A stretch of DNA of 64,000 nt from Streptomyces collinus (lineage in GTDB: Bacteria; Actinomycetota; Actinomycetes; Streptomycetales; Streptomycetaceae): contig NZ_CP133771.1 in assembly GCF_031348265.1 (NCBI RefSeq), positions 8,370,001-8,434,000 of the forward strand. The letters are read 5' to 3'. Both the position numbers and the translations under genes were made by a program. The notes below the pieces were generated by a model, which was not told where the DNA came from, did not search any database, and worked only from the letters and a program-made list of their open reading frames with translations. Shown here piece by piece: positions 35,031 through 45,000 of this stretch (position 1 is the stretch's first letter; every line of letters starts with the position of its first letter).

Positions 35031-35078
35031 GAGGCCGCCCGTACGCACCGGTGCCGGACGGTGCGTACGGGCGGCCTC
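35031..35078 (-). terminator. Strong intrinsic terminator of the VOC gene
   Basis: A perfect 20-bp stem (35031-35050 with 35059-35078) around the loop GTGCCGGA. On the minus strand it is followed by CTTTTGTT. It ends the VOC transcript before the binding-protein promoter. Confidence 0.85.
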
Positions 35079-35113
35079 GGGCGGACGGTCGGCGGACCGT
35101 CCTGCCCGGCTGC

Positions 35114-35524
35114 TCAGGTTGCCGTGCTGATGTTGACCATCCACGGGACGCCGAAGCGGTCCGTGCACATGCCGAACACGTCGCCCCACATCTGCTGCTC
35201 CAGCGGCACCGACACCGAGCCGCCCTCGGACAGCTTCTCCCAGTAGCCGCGCAGCTCGGCCTCGTCGTCGCCGCTGAGGCTCACGGAGTAGGAGCCGCCC
35301 TGCTCGGACTCCATGCCCGGCGGGTTGTCGGCGCCCATCAGGGTGAAGCCGCCGGCGGTCTCCAGCATGCCGTGCATGATCTTGTCGGCGTTCGGGGCGT
35401 CCGGCTGCCCGAACTCTCCGTAGCTGTTGAGGGCGAGGGTGCCGCCGAAGACCTCCTTGTAGAACTCCATCGCCTGCCGGGCGTCGCCGTTGAAGTTGAG
35501 GTACGGGTTGAGGCGCGAAGCCAT
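35114..35524 (-). CDS. VOC-family (PhnB-like glyoxalase/bleomycin-resistance fold) protein
   Basis: 136 residues. MASRLNPYLNFNGDARQAMEFYKEVFGGTLALNSYGEF is the usual start of the PhnB-type VOC group (3-demethylubiquinone-methyltransferase-like). HGMLETAGGFTLMGAD and WGDVFGMCTDRFGVPWMVN complete two beta-alpha-beta-beta-beta modules. The family binds a metal or small ligand. No specific substrate can be given. It ends in a strong terminator and is divergent from the aldo/keto reductase. Confidence 0.87.
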   Translation of the reverse strand: MASRLNPYLNFNGDARQAMEFYKEVFGGTLALNSYGEFGQPDAPNADKIMHGMLETAGGFTLMGADNPPGMESEQGGSYSVSLSGDDEAELRGYWEKLSEGGSVSVPLEQQMWGDVFGMCTDRFGVPWMVNISTAT

Positions 35525-35696
35525 GAAAACCTCCCAGAAGGGGGCAAAACTCGTATTCGCGCAGCGTATCGCCAGGCACCGGCGACGGCTCGTCGAATGG
35601 CCCCGCCCGGTGCGGGACGAGGGTCCGTCACCGTCGGGGCCGTCACCAACCGCGCTGTTAACGTGGCCTCTTGAGCAGAGGGGGAGACAGCGGCCC

Positions 35697-36548
35697 ATGT
35701 CATCGACATTCCGCATCGGCGGGGATCTGGACGTACGCCGGCTCGGCTTCGGAGCCATGCATCTGCCCACCGAGCCCGGCCCCGGCCGGGAGAACGCCCT
35801 CGCGGTGGCCCGGCGCGCCGTGGAGCTGGGCGTGACACTGATCGACACGGCGCACCTGTACGGCGGCGGAGCCAATGAGGAGCTCCTCGCCGAGGCCCTG
35901 CACCCCTACCCGGAGGGCCTGCTGATCACCACCAAGGTCGGTGTCGCGCGCACCGGCCCCGGCGGCGACTGGAAGCTCGACGGACGGCCGGAGATCCTGC
36001 GCGACCAGGTCCGGCAGGCCCTGCGCCGGCTGCGGACCGAGCGGATCGAACTGCTCCAGCTGCACCGCATCGACCCCGACACGCCGCTCGCCGACCAGCT
36101 CGGCACGCTGCGCGAGCTCCATACCGAGGGCCTGGTCGGGCGGATCGGGCTGTCGGAGGTCACTGTCGAGGAGCTGGAGCGGGCCAGGGAGATCGTCGAC
36201 GTCGTGAGCGTGCAGAACCGCTACAACCTGCTCGACCGGGAGCACGAACCGGTGCTCGCCGCCTGCGCGGCGGCCGGAATCGCCTTCCTGCCGTGGCGGC
36301 CCGTGGCCTGGGGGAAGACGGGGGCCGAGGGCGAGATCGCCGCCGTGGCGGCCGAGCTCGGGGCCACACCCACGCAGGTCTCGCTCGCCTGGCTCCTCGG
36401 CCGTGCACCGGTCGTCCTGCCCATCCCGGGCACGGCCCGGATCGGGCACCTGGAGGAGAACCTCGCAGCGGCCGGCCTGGAGCTGACGTCAGCCCAGCGG
36501 ACCCGCCTCGACCGGCTCGCCGGGGCCGCACGGGCCGCGACAGGCTGA
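35697..36548 (+). CDS. Aldo/keto reductase
   Basis: 283 residues from the ATG at 35697, preceded by GGGGGAG. The catalytic tetrad is visible: Asp in TLIDTAHLYGGG with Tyr four residues on, Lys in LLITTKVGV, and His in ELLQLHRID. VVLPIPGTARIGHLEENLAA is the C-terminal cofactor-binding motif for NADP(H). It is close in type to the second reductase at 49675 but not adjacent to pathway genes. Monocistronic. Confidence 0.88.
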   Translation: MSSTFRIGGDLDVRRLGFGAMHLPTEPGPGRENALAVARRAVELGVTLIDTAHLYGGGANEELLAEALHPYPEGLLITTKVGVARTGPGGDWKLDGRPEILRDQVRQALRRLRTERIELLQLHRIDPDTPLADQLGTLRELHTEGLVGRIGLSEVTVEELERAREIVDVVSVQNRYNLLDREHEPVLAACAAAGIAFLPWRPVAWGKTGAEGEIAAVAAELGATPTQVSLAWLLGRAPVVLPIPGTARIGHLEENLAAAGLELTSAQRTRLDRLAGAARAATG

Positions 36549-36768
36549 AGGGGCAGTGTCCGGCCGGTCACTGGCTCCGCAAGGGCATGAGTGGTGCCCC
36601 TCGACGGCGCTTCCCTCTGAAGAGGTCACTCAAAAGGGGGGCGCCCCCTAGCACGCTTCCCCGAATCTCGGTACGAGTGTGGGCACCAGCGGTGGCCGAG
36701 AGCCGTCTGTGAGCTGCATGCGATCGAACAGGTCCGGAGCCGATTCGTGCCGTCGTTGCGGACAGCTC

Positions 36769-36981
36769 CTAGTTGTTCCAGTCGTACGGGCCGCCGCCCT
36801 GCCACTCGATCAGCTCGGTGTCGTCGACGGCCGTGTCCGTGGTGGGCAGGCCCTCGCGGTGCAGCAGGTCCAGTACGTCGAAGAGGCTGTAGGCGACGCC
36901 CATGCGCTCGCCGTGGATGGTCACCAGCCGTCCGCCGTCCGTCGCGGGCGGCTGCACGACCACAGGGGGTTGACCGTCCAT
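36769..36981 (-). CDS. Small conserved hypothetical protein
   Basis: 70 residues from the ATG at 36981. MDGQPPVVVQPPATDGGRLVTIHGERMGVAYSLFDVLDLLHREGL suggests a small beta/alpha domain, ending in an acidic ELIEWQGGGPYDWNN. No known family that I can name. It is divergent from the secreted hydrolase at 37164, and its bias is normal for the genome. Confidence 0.65.
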   Translation of the reverse strand: MDGQPPVVVQPPATDGGRLVTIHGERMGVAYSLFDVLDLLHREGLPTTDTAVDDTELIEWQGGGPYDWNN

Positions 36982-37163
36982 AGCCCCACCATGCTCCCGA
37001 AATGGCCGGTTCGCAGCTCGGTGGCGTCCAGAAGCGGTACGGCCCGTTCTCCCCATTGCCGGTGCCGGGCGCGCTGTGCCCCGGTGACAAGGCGCGATCC
37101 GGAAGCTGAGTTCTCATCAGCACTCCCTGAGAGCGGTCGCACCCGCACCCTAGCGTCCGTGGC

Positions 37164-38891
37164 ATGGACATGAACCGTACGCACAGAGGGAAGTGGCGCG
37201 GTGCCGTTCTGGCGGTGCTGCTGAGCGCCGGAACGCTCACGGCCGCCGCCCCGGGCGCCCACGCCGACGGGGCGCGCACCGAGACGCCGGTGAAGTCGAC
37301 GTCTCCGGTGACCGCGGTGACGGAGTCGATGGTGCGGGTGAAGGTTCCGCTGCCGGAGTCGGCGGGGCCTCGCCCGGCCGCCTGTGACTGGCTGTCGTAC
37401 CTGCGCTACCGTTCCGCCGCCGGGCCGGCCGCGTCGGCCGACGCCGACCGGATCCTCATCGCCCAGCCCGGGATCCTGGAAGGCGCCGGGGCGTTCGACA
37501 GCGTCGCCCGCAACACCGTCGAGCGCGCCGCCGAGCAAGGGCGGCACATCGAGTTCTGGGCGCTGGACCGGCGCTCCAACTGCCTGGAGGACCGCACCGG
37601 CATCGCCTCCGGCGACCAGCACACCGCGGTCGACTACTACTACCGCGGCAAGCAGGTCGGCGGCCGGACCTTCGCCGGCTTCGCCGGCAACGCGCAGCTG
37701 GGCTGGATGGCGAAGCTCGGGATCGAGCAGACCGTACGCGACCAGTACGACCTGCTGACCGCCGAGTTGCCCTCCCCGGCGCAGCGCAAGCAGAAGGTGC
37801 TGTGCGGCGGGCACTCGCTGGGCGGTGTGATCACCGGGTACTTCGCCACGGCCGACTTCGACGGCAACCGCGCCACCACGGCCGACGCCGGATACAACCA
37901 GTGCGCCGGCTACTTCGCCCTCGACACGACCGTCTCCACCTCCCTGGCCGACCTCAGCGGCAGCATCCCCGGCGACACCAACCTGCCCGACATCGGCCTC
38001 GGTCACGGCGTCGTGCAGGCCGGGCTGGACAGCGGGGTGCTGCCGCGCACCCTGTCCGCTCCGGTGCTGCTCAACCCCGAGACCATGACCCTGCTCGGCA
38101 TCGCCGGGCTCGGTGCCCTCGACGACCTGGAGGGCGAGGCCGACCTGCCCCGCTATCTGCCCCCGGGGCTCAACATCGAGGCCACCAACCGCTTCCTGTT
38201 CGCCAAGGACACCGCCGCCTTCCTCAGCGGCAAGCCGGCGGTGAAGGACTTCCGGCTCACCAACGGGGCCGTGCTCGGGGCGCTGCTGGACGACAACTCC
38301 GTGCCGCTGGCGTTCCTGCAGACCAGCGTGGGCTTCTTCGACGGCGGACCGGTCGCCGACAAGAGCTTCCCCGTCGCCAACGGCGGTGACCAGCAGGCCG
38401 GACCGTACGGCACCGCCTACAAGGCCATCCCGGACCGGCCGCAGGGCCCGCTCTACACCTGGCGCACCTACGACCGCGTCGGCGACCCGGACGACCCCGG
38501 CCACCGCTCGGCCGACGGCACCCCGTTCACCGGTGCCGACGAAGAGGTCACCGATATACGGCAGTTGGCCCGCAGTCTGGCCGAACAGCCGCTGGACTTC
38601 ACCGAGCAGTACTTCCCTACCAAACTGGTCACGGACATCCAGCTGGCCACGTCTCCGCAGGTGAAGAAGCTCGTCGTGCACCCCGAGGGGCTCAAGGCCA
38701 ACCCCGTGCTCACCGTGCTCGCCGGGGAGGGCCTGCTGGCCGGCCGGGTCCCGGCCGAGCTGCACCCCGTGGTCGCCGACGGCTACCAGCACCTCGACGT
38801 CCTGACCGCCGCGCCGGTGCAGAACAACGGCCGGCCGGAGCCCGTCTCCACCAGCCTCGCCGACTTCGCGAGGTCACCGAGCCGTCCCTAG
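37164..38891 (+). CDS. Secreted alpha/beta hydrolase (lipase/esterase)
   Basis: 575 residues. The signal peptide (GAVLAVLLSAGTLTAAAPGAHA, to about residue 34) directs Sec export. The nucleophile elbow is CGGHSLGG near residue 217. ILIAQPGILEGAGAFD and FWALDRRSNCLED are strand/loop elements of the hydrolase core before it. Several Cys residues could form disulfides. The family is common in streptomycetes as a large secreted lipase-like protein of unknown substrate. It is convergent with the cutinase, sharing a strong bidirectional terminator. Confidence 0.82.
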   Translation: MDMNRTHRGKWRGAVLAVLLSAGTLTAAAPGAHADGARTETPVKSTSPVTAVTESMVRVKVPLPESAGPRPAACDWLSYLRYRSAAGPAASADADRILIAQPGILEGAGAFDSVARNTVERAAEQGRHIEFWALDRRSNCLEDRTGIASGDQHTAVDYYYRGKQVGGRTFAGFAGNAQLGWMAKLGIEQTVRDQYDLLTAELPSPAQRKQKVLCGGHSLGGVITGYFATADFDGNRATTADAGYNQCAGYFALDTTVSTSLADLSGSIPGDTNLPDIGLGHGVVQAGLDSGVLPRTLSAPVLLNPETMTLLGIAGLGALDDLEGEADLPRYLPPGLNIEATNRFLFAKDTAAFLSGKPAVKDFRLTNGAVLGALLDDNSVPLAFLQTSVGFFDGGPVADKSFPVANGGDQQAGPYGTAYKAIPDRPQGPLYTWRTYDRVGDPDDPGHRSADGTPFTGADEEVTDIRQLARSLAEQPLDFTEQYFPTKLVTDIQLATSPQVKKLVVHPEGLKANPVLTVLAGEGLLAGRVPAELHPVVADGYQHLDVLTAAPVQNNGRPEPVSTSLADFARSPSRP

Positions 38892-38906
38892 CCCGTACAC
38901 ACACCC

Positions 38907-38936
38907 GGGGCCCGGGAGGATCTCCTCCCGGGCCCC
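38907..38936. terminator. Bidirectional terminator between hydrolase and cutinase
   Basis: GGGGCCCGGGAGGA and TCCTCCCGGGCCCC form a perfect 14-bp stem around TC, 15 bases after one stop codon and 16 before the other gene's stop. Confidence 0.8.
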
Positions 38937-38952
38937 TTCGTGTGACGCGGGC

Positions 38953-39594
38953 TCAGAGCCTGCCGGCGGCGAACGTGGCCGCCTCCTCGGCGTCGTCCCG
39001 GTAGCTCAGGTGCGCCCCGACGTCACCGCCGCCGTTCTCGCAGACGGGGTCGCCCTGCGCGCAGAGGTCGAGCGTGCGGCTCTGGTACGTGCCGGAGACG
39101 CTCTTGCCGAGCGCCCGGATCGGGTTGCCGAACAGCAGCACGGCGGCGACCTTCGGCTCCAGCGCCGCCGGCACCGTGGCCACGATGGGACTGCCGACCA
39201 CCGCACCGGCACTGCTGATGCCGATCGAATTGTCGACGACGTTCGCGCCCTGCGAATAGCCGACGAGAACGAACTTCTGCCCGGGACAGGCGGCGGCCTG
39301 GCTCTTCACATGGTTCACCAGATCCAGATTTCCCTGTGCCGCGGACGTGGGGGAGAGGTCGGCGGGGTAGTTCACCTTGTAGCTGGAAATGCTTTTGCCC
39401 ACCGCCTTCTTCTGCAGCGCCGAATACACCGGGTCGCCGACGATGAAGCCGAGCGTGCCCGGCTCGAAGGTGCCGCGGGCCGCGACGACCTCGACGTCCG
39501 AGCAGGCCGCGGCCATGGCCGGGGGAGCCGCGAGGGTGGTGAGTCCGGCCCCGCCGGCCAGCGAGAGCGCCGCGAGACACATACGGATACGCAT
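38953..39594 (-). CDS. Secreted cutinase-family serine esterase
   Basis: 213 residues with a Sec signal ending AMA/A near residue 28. Cutinase motifs: VVAARGTFEPG, GYSQG with nucleophile Ser114, GDPVC with the catalytic Asp between paired cysteines, and HLSYRDD with the catalytic His. It hydrolyses cutin-like polyesters or acyl lipids. Its neighbours, across 150 bases, are a PucR-type regulator and a Pks13-like operon. In mycobacteria the cutinase-like Rv3802c sits in the corresponding place. Whether that is meaningful here is inference. Confidence 0.9.
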   Translation of the reverse strand: MRIRMCLAALSLAGGAGLTTLAAPPAMAAACSDVEVVAARGTFEPGTLGFIVGDPVYSALQKKAVGKSISSYKVNYPADLSPTSAAQGNLDLVNHVKSQAAACPGQKFVLVGYSQGANVVDNSIGISSAGAVVGSPIVATVPAALEPKVAAVLLFGNPIRALGKSVSGTYQSRTLDLCAQGDPVCENGGGDVGAHLSYRDDAEEAATFAAGRL

Positions 39595-39744
39595 GGGGGA
39601 TCCTCCGCGTGGGAGGCGCGTGAAGCGCCTGCGAAAAAGGACGCCCCGAACGTATGGGCTTTTCCTCGCCTGCTGTTATGGACGGGATTATGGAAACCCC
39701 GCCGGTTTTTGTCGCCGATTGAGTACGCCGCCCGGGCCCGGGAA

Positions 39745-40968
39745 TCAGTCCTGCCGCGCGAGCAGTGCTTCCGCCCGCAGCGCGAGAATGAGGTCGAGGC
39801 GGGTCTCCGGGTCGTGCAGGGCGTCACCGAAGTGCTTCTCCAGCTGGCGCAGGCGGTAGCGGACCGTCTGCGGGTGGATGTGCAGCCGTACGGCGACGTC
39901 CGGCACGTTGCTGCCGCTGAGCAGCCAGGCCAGCAGGGTCTCGGCGAGCCGGTCGCGCTGCCCCGCCGAGACCGCGTCGAGGGGCGCCAGGACCCGCGCC
40001 TGGAGGCGCTCCAGCAGCGACTCGTCGCCGTGCAGCAGCAGCGTTGACAGATGCTCGGTGCAGCGCACCACGCCCTGGCGGGGGAGCACCCCACGGCCCA
40101 TCAGCCCGAGCGCCCGGGTGGCCAGACGCAGCGACTGCGCGGCCTCGGTGACCGCCACCGCGGGCCCGATCGCGGCGGGCCGGCCGCGCAGCGCGAGCGT
40201 GAAGGCCCGGCCGCCGATGCCGCCCGAACCCTCCGGGTCGGGCACCAGCATGCGCGGCGGCCGGGATCCCATGTCCACCAGCGCGCCCGCCGCCGCCAGC
40301 GGCCGGTCCTCCTCCCGCCGATCCGGCGCCGCCGCGAGCGCCACGACGGCGACCGTCCGCGGCACCGGCCAGCGCGCGCTGTGCGCCAGGTCCTGCACGG
40401 CCTCCGGCGCCACCGGACCGTCCTCCAGCAGCAGGTCGAGCAGCCGCTTGCGGCGCCGCTCCAGCTCGTCGGAGCTGCGCAACTGGGCCTCGGCGTACCC
40501 GGAGGCGGCTGCCTGGGCGACCTCGTGCACGGTCCGGAACGCCAGCTCTCCCAGCGCGGCCACGACCGCGGAGTCCAGCCCGAGTTCCTCCGCCGTCCGG
40601 CCCATCTGCCGCCAGGCGCACAGGCCGCCGACCCGCAGCGCGGACTGCAGTGCGTCCAGGCTGCGGCCCTCCAGGGCCTCGCCCCGCCCCAGTTCGTAGT
40701 ACGTCGCCGCGATCGCACCCGCGTCGTCGCGCGGGTCGGCGATGTGGTCGACGAACAGGGTCAGCGCCTGCACCACCCCGGACCGCAGGTTCTGGCGGTA
40801 GGCCCCGTCGGCGGGCCGCGCGTACTCGGGGACCTGGCGGCGGACCTCCTCCTCCACCTCGTCGGCGACGGCCGCCAGATTCGTCCGCAGCAGCTCCGCC
40901 AGCTCGGGCGGGACCCGGGGTGGCACGGTGGGGTGGTCCGGTGCGCCGTGCGGGGTGGGCACAGCCAT
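39745..40968 (-). CDS. PucR/CdaR-family transcriptional regulator
   Basis: 407 residues from the ATG at 40968. The N-terminal half is a helical sensor (PELAELLRTNLAAVADEVEEEVRRQVPEYAR). A GGDEF-like degenerate domain follows. The C-terminal PucR helix-turn-helix is VPDVAVRLHIHPQTVRYRLRQLEKHFGDAL with the usual closing LDLILALRAEALL. It lies 122 bases after the esterase on the same strand, so it may belong to the Pks13-like operon or sense its product. The effector is unknown. Confidence 0.88.
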   Translation of the reverse strand: MAVPTPHGAPDHPTVPPRVPPELAELLRTNLAAVADEVEEEVRRQVPEYARPADGAYRQNLRSGVVQALTLFVDHIADPRDDAGAIAATYYELGRGEALEGRSLDALQSALRVGGLCAWRQMGRTAEELGLDSAVVAALGELAFRTVHEVAQAAASGYAEAQLRSSDELERRRKRLLDLLLEDGPVAPEAVQDLAHSARWPVPRTVAVVALAAAPDRREEDRPLAAAGALVDMGSRPPRMLVPDPEGSGGIGGRAFTLALRGRPAAIGPAVAVTEAAQSLRLATRALGLMGRGVLPRQGVVRCTEHLSTLLLHGDESLLERLQARVLAPLDAVSAGQRDRLAETLLAWLLSGSNVPDVAVRLHIHPQTVRYRLRQLEKHFGDALHDPETRLDLILALRAEALLARQD

Positions 40969-41090
40969 CACGGACACTCCTTTCGACCGGAAGCGGCTCA
41001 CCCGCGGGCTGGTGCCTGTGGGACGAGTGGGAAGTCCCGTGTTGGACGGACGACCCCTCCGCTCCGTTCCGTGCCCCGACGGCACCCCCG

Positions 41091-42041
41091 TCACTCGGGC
41101 ACGCCCAGCGCACGGGCGAGGATCGGCCACGACGCCGTGAACTCCGGCTTCCAGTGCGCCCAGTCGTGCCCGCCGCCCCCGTAGAAGTGTGTGGTGGCCG
41201 GGATCCCCATGAGGGCCAGCGTGCGGGCGAAGCCCTGGGCCGAGGGCCACAGGGCGCTTTCCAGTATCCCGGGCAGCGGATCGCCGCCGCCCCCCACTCC
41301 GCTGCCCTGCGACACGTACAGGGCGGTGCCGCGCAACCCGGTGGCGCGGGCGCGCGGGTTGAAGTCCCGCCAGGTCAGGAGGTTGAACACCGGATTGCCC
41401 CACAGGGACGCGGTCGGCAGGTTCTCGCGGGCCACGATCGCGTCCATGATGGCGGGAACGCCGGGGGCCGTGGTGTCGAGGACGCCGCTGTAGGAGGCCG
41501 CCGCGGTGAACGCCCCGGGGTGGCGGGCCGCGTGCGCCATCGCCCCGTAGCCGCCGGTGGAGACGCCGGCGACCGCCCGGACGCCGGAGGCCCGGTAGTC
41601 CCGGGCGAGCAGTGCCGGCACCTCCTTCATCTGGAACGTCTCGTAGTCGGGGCCGCCGCGCCAGACGCTCGGGATGCCGGTGGGGCCCGCGTCCGGCATC
41701 GCCACGATCAGATCGCGGCCGGCGGTGAACGCCTCGATGTCCGTCTCGCGGGTCCAGGACGTGTAGTCGTCGTGGGCGCCGTGCAGCAGGTACAGCACGG
41801 GGTACGTCTTGTCGGGGCGCGTCGCGAAGTCCGACGGCAGGATCAGCCGGACCGGCGCGGTGCGGCCGAGCGCGGCGGACGGCACGGACACGTCCCAGGT
41901 GCGGGGTCCGAGACGGGTGGCCGCCCGGGCAGGCGCCGTAGCAGCGGCCCCGAACAGGGCGGCGAGACCGGCGGCGGCCGTGGCTCTGGCGACGGTACGC
42001 CGGGACACTCCGGCGGCGGGCTTCTGCGGCAGGTCGGACAT
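41091..42041 (-). CDS. Antigen-85/esterase-D-like secreted acyltransferase or esterase
   Basis: 316 residues. The twin-arginine signal SRRTVARATAAAGLAALFG starts at residue 13. The core is VLYLLHGAHDDYTSW (oxyanion region), AGVSTGGYGAMAHAARHP with nucleophile Ser161, and YGGGGHDWAHWKPEF with the catalytic His near the end. This is the esterase D/FGH/mycolyltransferase group that includes antigen 85. It begins 21 bases after the PKS stop. In mycobacteria antigen 85 transfers mycolates made by Pks13, so this protein may export or transfer the polyketide acid. A plain esterase role remains possible. Confidence 0.82.
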   Translation of the reverse strand: MSDLPQKPAAGVSRRTVARATAAAGLAALFGAAATAPARAATRLGPRTWDVSVPSAALGRTAPVRLILPSDFATRPDKTYPVLYLLHGAHDDYTSWTRETDIEAFTAGRDLIVAMPDAGPTGIPSVWRGGPDYETFQMKEVPALLARDYRASGVRAVAGVSTGGYGAMAHAARHPGAFTAAASYSGVLDTTAPGVPAIMDAIVARENLPTASLWGNPVFNLLTWRDFNPRARATGLRGTALYVSQGSGVGGGGDPLPGILESALWPSAQGFARTLALMGIPATTHFYGGGGHDWAHWKPEFTASWPILARALGVPE

Positions 42042-42062
42042 GACGGCTCCTCGGGTTCCATG

Positions 42063-45000
42063 TCAGGGGGACGGCTCGGCGAGCGTCCGGCTCAGGTGGG
42101 TGGCGATCTCGTCGACGTGCGGCGGATCGAGCAGCGACAGATGGTGACCGGGCACCGGCACCACCTCCAGGCGCGGGCACACCTCGTCCCAGCCCAGCGC
42201 CGGGTCGTCCCGCTCGTACGCCGGGTCGCGCACGGTGTGCGGCGCGGGTTCGGTGGCCCGGTAGAGAAGGACCGGCCCGTCGTAGCCGCCGGGCCGGTGC
42301 GACTCGCCGATGCCCATGTCCAGGTAGGAGGCGCGCTGGTGCTCCAGGGCCGCGGGCGGCACGTCGGCTGCCTCGCGCAGGGCCCGCAGCACGGTGTCGA
42401 TCCGGGCCGCGTCGTCGTCCATGGCCACGAGTTCGTCGTACGGCAGGTCCAGACGCACGCCGTGGGCGTCGGCGACGTGCTCGGCGAAGCCCTCGAAGTG
42501 CGCCCGGATCCGGTCCGCGCGCGTCAGTCCCGGGCGGGGCAGGGGCCGTACGGAGTCGATGAGCACGACCAGCCGCACCTCCCGCCCGGCGGCGGTCAGT
42601 TGCCGTGCGGTCTCCTGGGCGACGAAGCCGCCGAAGGACCAACCGCCCAGCAGGCAGGGGCCGTCGGGGTGGACGGCGTGGATCGCCTCGGCGTAGCGCC
42701 GCGCCTTCTCGGGCACGGTCCGGGCCTCCTCGATCCGCTCCAGCCCGTAGACCGGCTGGTCGTCGCCGAGGCGTTCGGTGAGCGTCCGGTACACGCCGAC
42801 CGGGCCGCCGGCGGCGTGCACGAGGAACAGCGGGGGCCGCGAGCCGCCGGCGCGCAGAGGCCGCACGGGGGTGTCGTCGCGGGGGAGGGCACGCTCGACG
42901 CGGGTGGCGGCGTCCTCGACGGTGACGGCGGCGAACAGCTCGCGCAGGGGCAGTTCGACGCCGAACTCACGCTCCACCGCCGTGCGGACGCGGACGGCCA
43001 TCAGCGAGTCCAGCCCGAGGTCGGCCCACGCGGTGTCCGGGGTGATACGGGCGGGGGAGTGGCCGGTGACGGACGCGATGTGGTGGGTCAGTCGGGCCAG
43101 TACCGAGGAGGGTTCCGGCGCCGTGGCGGGAGGTACCTCCGGTAGTGGCCCGGTGCGAGCCGCCCGGCCGTCCGTCCACCAGTGCCGTACGTGCCGCCAC
43201 CGGGGCGGCGGCAGGTCGATGACCCGCCCCGGCGGCACGGGCAGCCGTTGTCCGGCCGCGTACAGGGCGCCCAGCTGCCCGGCGAACGCCTCCGACCCGT
43301 CGGCGTCCCGGCGCAGCGTGGCCAGGGCGAGGGCGCCGGGCACGGTGTCGGCGACGGCCCCGGTCAGCACCGGGTGGGGGGAGATCTCCACGAAGGCCGT
43401 GCGGCCGTCGGCCGCCGCCGACGCGAGCGCCCGGTCCAGCCGCACGGGCCGCCGCAGATTGGCCGCCCAGTGCGCGGCGTCGAACAGGCAGTCCCCGCGC
43501 GGGTCGTCGAGGACCGTGGAGTGGACCGGAACCAGGGGGCGGCGTGCCCGGATCCCGGACAGCGCGTCCACCAGTTCCGGCAACAGCCCGTCCACCTGCG
43601 GCGAGTGCCCGGCGCCGACCACCCGCATGGCCCGCGCCGCCCGGCCCTGTCCCTCCAGCCGCCGCACGAGACCGGCCACCGCCGCCTCCTCACCGGTGAC
43701 GACCTTCTGCCGGGGAGAGGAGTGCACGGCGACATGCACCTCCGGGAAGTCCCGTGCCAGCGCGTCGAGTTCGGTGTCGTCCAGGTCCACCACGGCCATC
43801 GCCCCGCCGCGCAGGCCGCTCAGCAGCCGGGCGCGTACGGCGATGACACGCGCCCCGTCCGCCACGTCCAGCGCGCCCGCGCACACGGCCGCCGCCACCT
43901 CGCCCATGGAGTGGCCGATCACGGCGGCGGGCTCGACACCGTAGGAGCGCCACAGCTCGGCGAGCGCCAGCTGAAGGCCGAACAGGACCGGTTGGGCGAC
44001 CTCGAGGCGGTCGAGGCCGTCGCCCGAGGACAGGTGGTCGTACAGGGACAGGCCGCACTCCGGGGCGAGCTGCGGGTCGAGCTTCTCGACGGCGGCGGCG
44101 AACGCGGGCTCCTCGGCCAGCAGCCGGCGCCCCATGCCGGGCCATTGGCTGCCGTAGCCGGAGAACACCCACACCGGGCCGCGCCCCACCCGGTCGCGCT
44201 GCCCCGTCGTCACCCTTGCGTCCGGTCGCCCGGCCGCCAACTCCTCCAGCGCGTCGGCCAGTTCGGCCCGGTCGCGGGCGACCACCGCGGCGCGCACGGG
44301 GCCCCGGCCCGTGCGCCCGGCCAGGGTCCGGGCCACGTCGGCGGGGTGCGCGGGACGGTCGCGCAGCCGGTCGGCCAGCCTGCCCGCCGTGTCCCGGAGG
44401 CGCTCGGTGTCGAGGTCGGAGAGCAGGTGCACACGGGCGGCCGGTTCCTCGGCCGGCCGCACCGGGACCAGGCCGGGCGGTCCCTCCTCCAGCACCACAT
44501 GGGCGTTGGTGCCGCCGAAGCCGAACCCGGAGACGCCCGCGACCGCCGTGCCGCCGTAGCGGGGCCAGGGCTCCGGCTCGGTCACCACCCGCAGCCGGGG
44601 ATCGGTGAGAGAACTGCCCCGCTCGCAGTGCAGGGACGGCGGGACGGTGTCGTGGTGCAGGGCCAGCACGGTCTTCACCAGCCCCGCGATGCCCGCCGCC
44701 GACTCCAGATGACCGAGGTTGCCCTTGGCGGACCCCAGCAGCAGCGGCTGGTCCGGGTCCCGGCCCGCGCCCAGCACCGCGCCGAGGGCGCCCGCCTCGA
44801 TCGGATCGCCCAGCGGCGTGCCGGTGCCGTGCGCCTCCACGTAGTCGACGTGGTCCGCGGCGAGCCCGGCCTGCGCGTACACCCTCTCCAACAGTGCCTG
44901 CTGGGCGGCCGGGTTGGGGGCCATGAGGCCGTTCGAGCGGCCGTCGGAGTTGACCGCGGTGGCGCGGACGACGGCCAGCACCCGGTCGCCGTCCCGCTCG

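Larger units (their letters stand above)
34806..35113. other. Intergenic region without a gene
   Basis: About 308 bases between the orphan binding-protein gene (minus) and the VOC gene end. It holds, in minus-strand order, the VOC terminator, a promoter, the second LacI operator and a 145-base leader. No coding potential beyond shadows. Confidence 0.6.

Noticed and set aside
39745..42642. One 965-codon frame running from the PKS region through the esterase into the PucR gene
   Set aside because: Only the last 407 codons make sense. The upstream part is an out-of-frame reading of the esterase and PKS.
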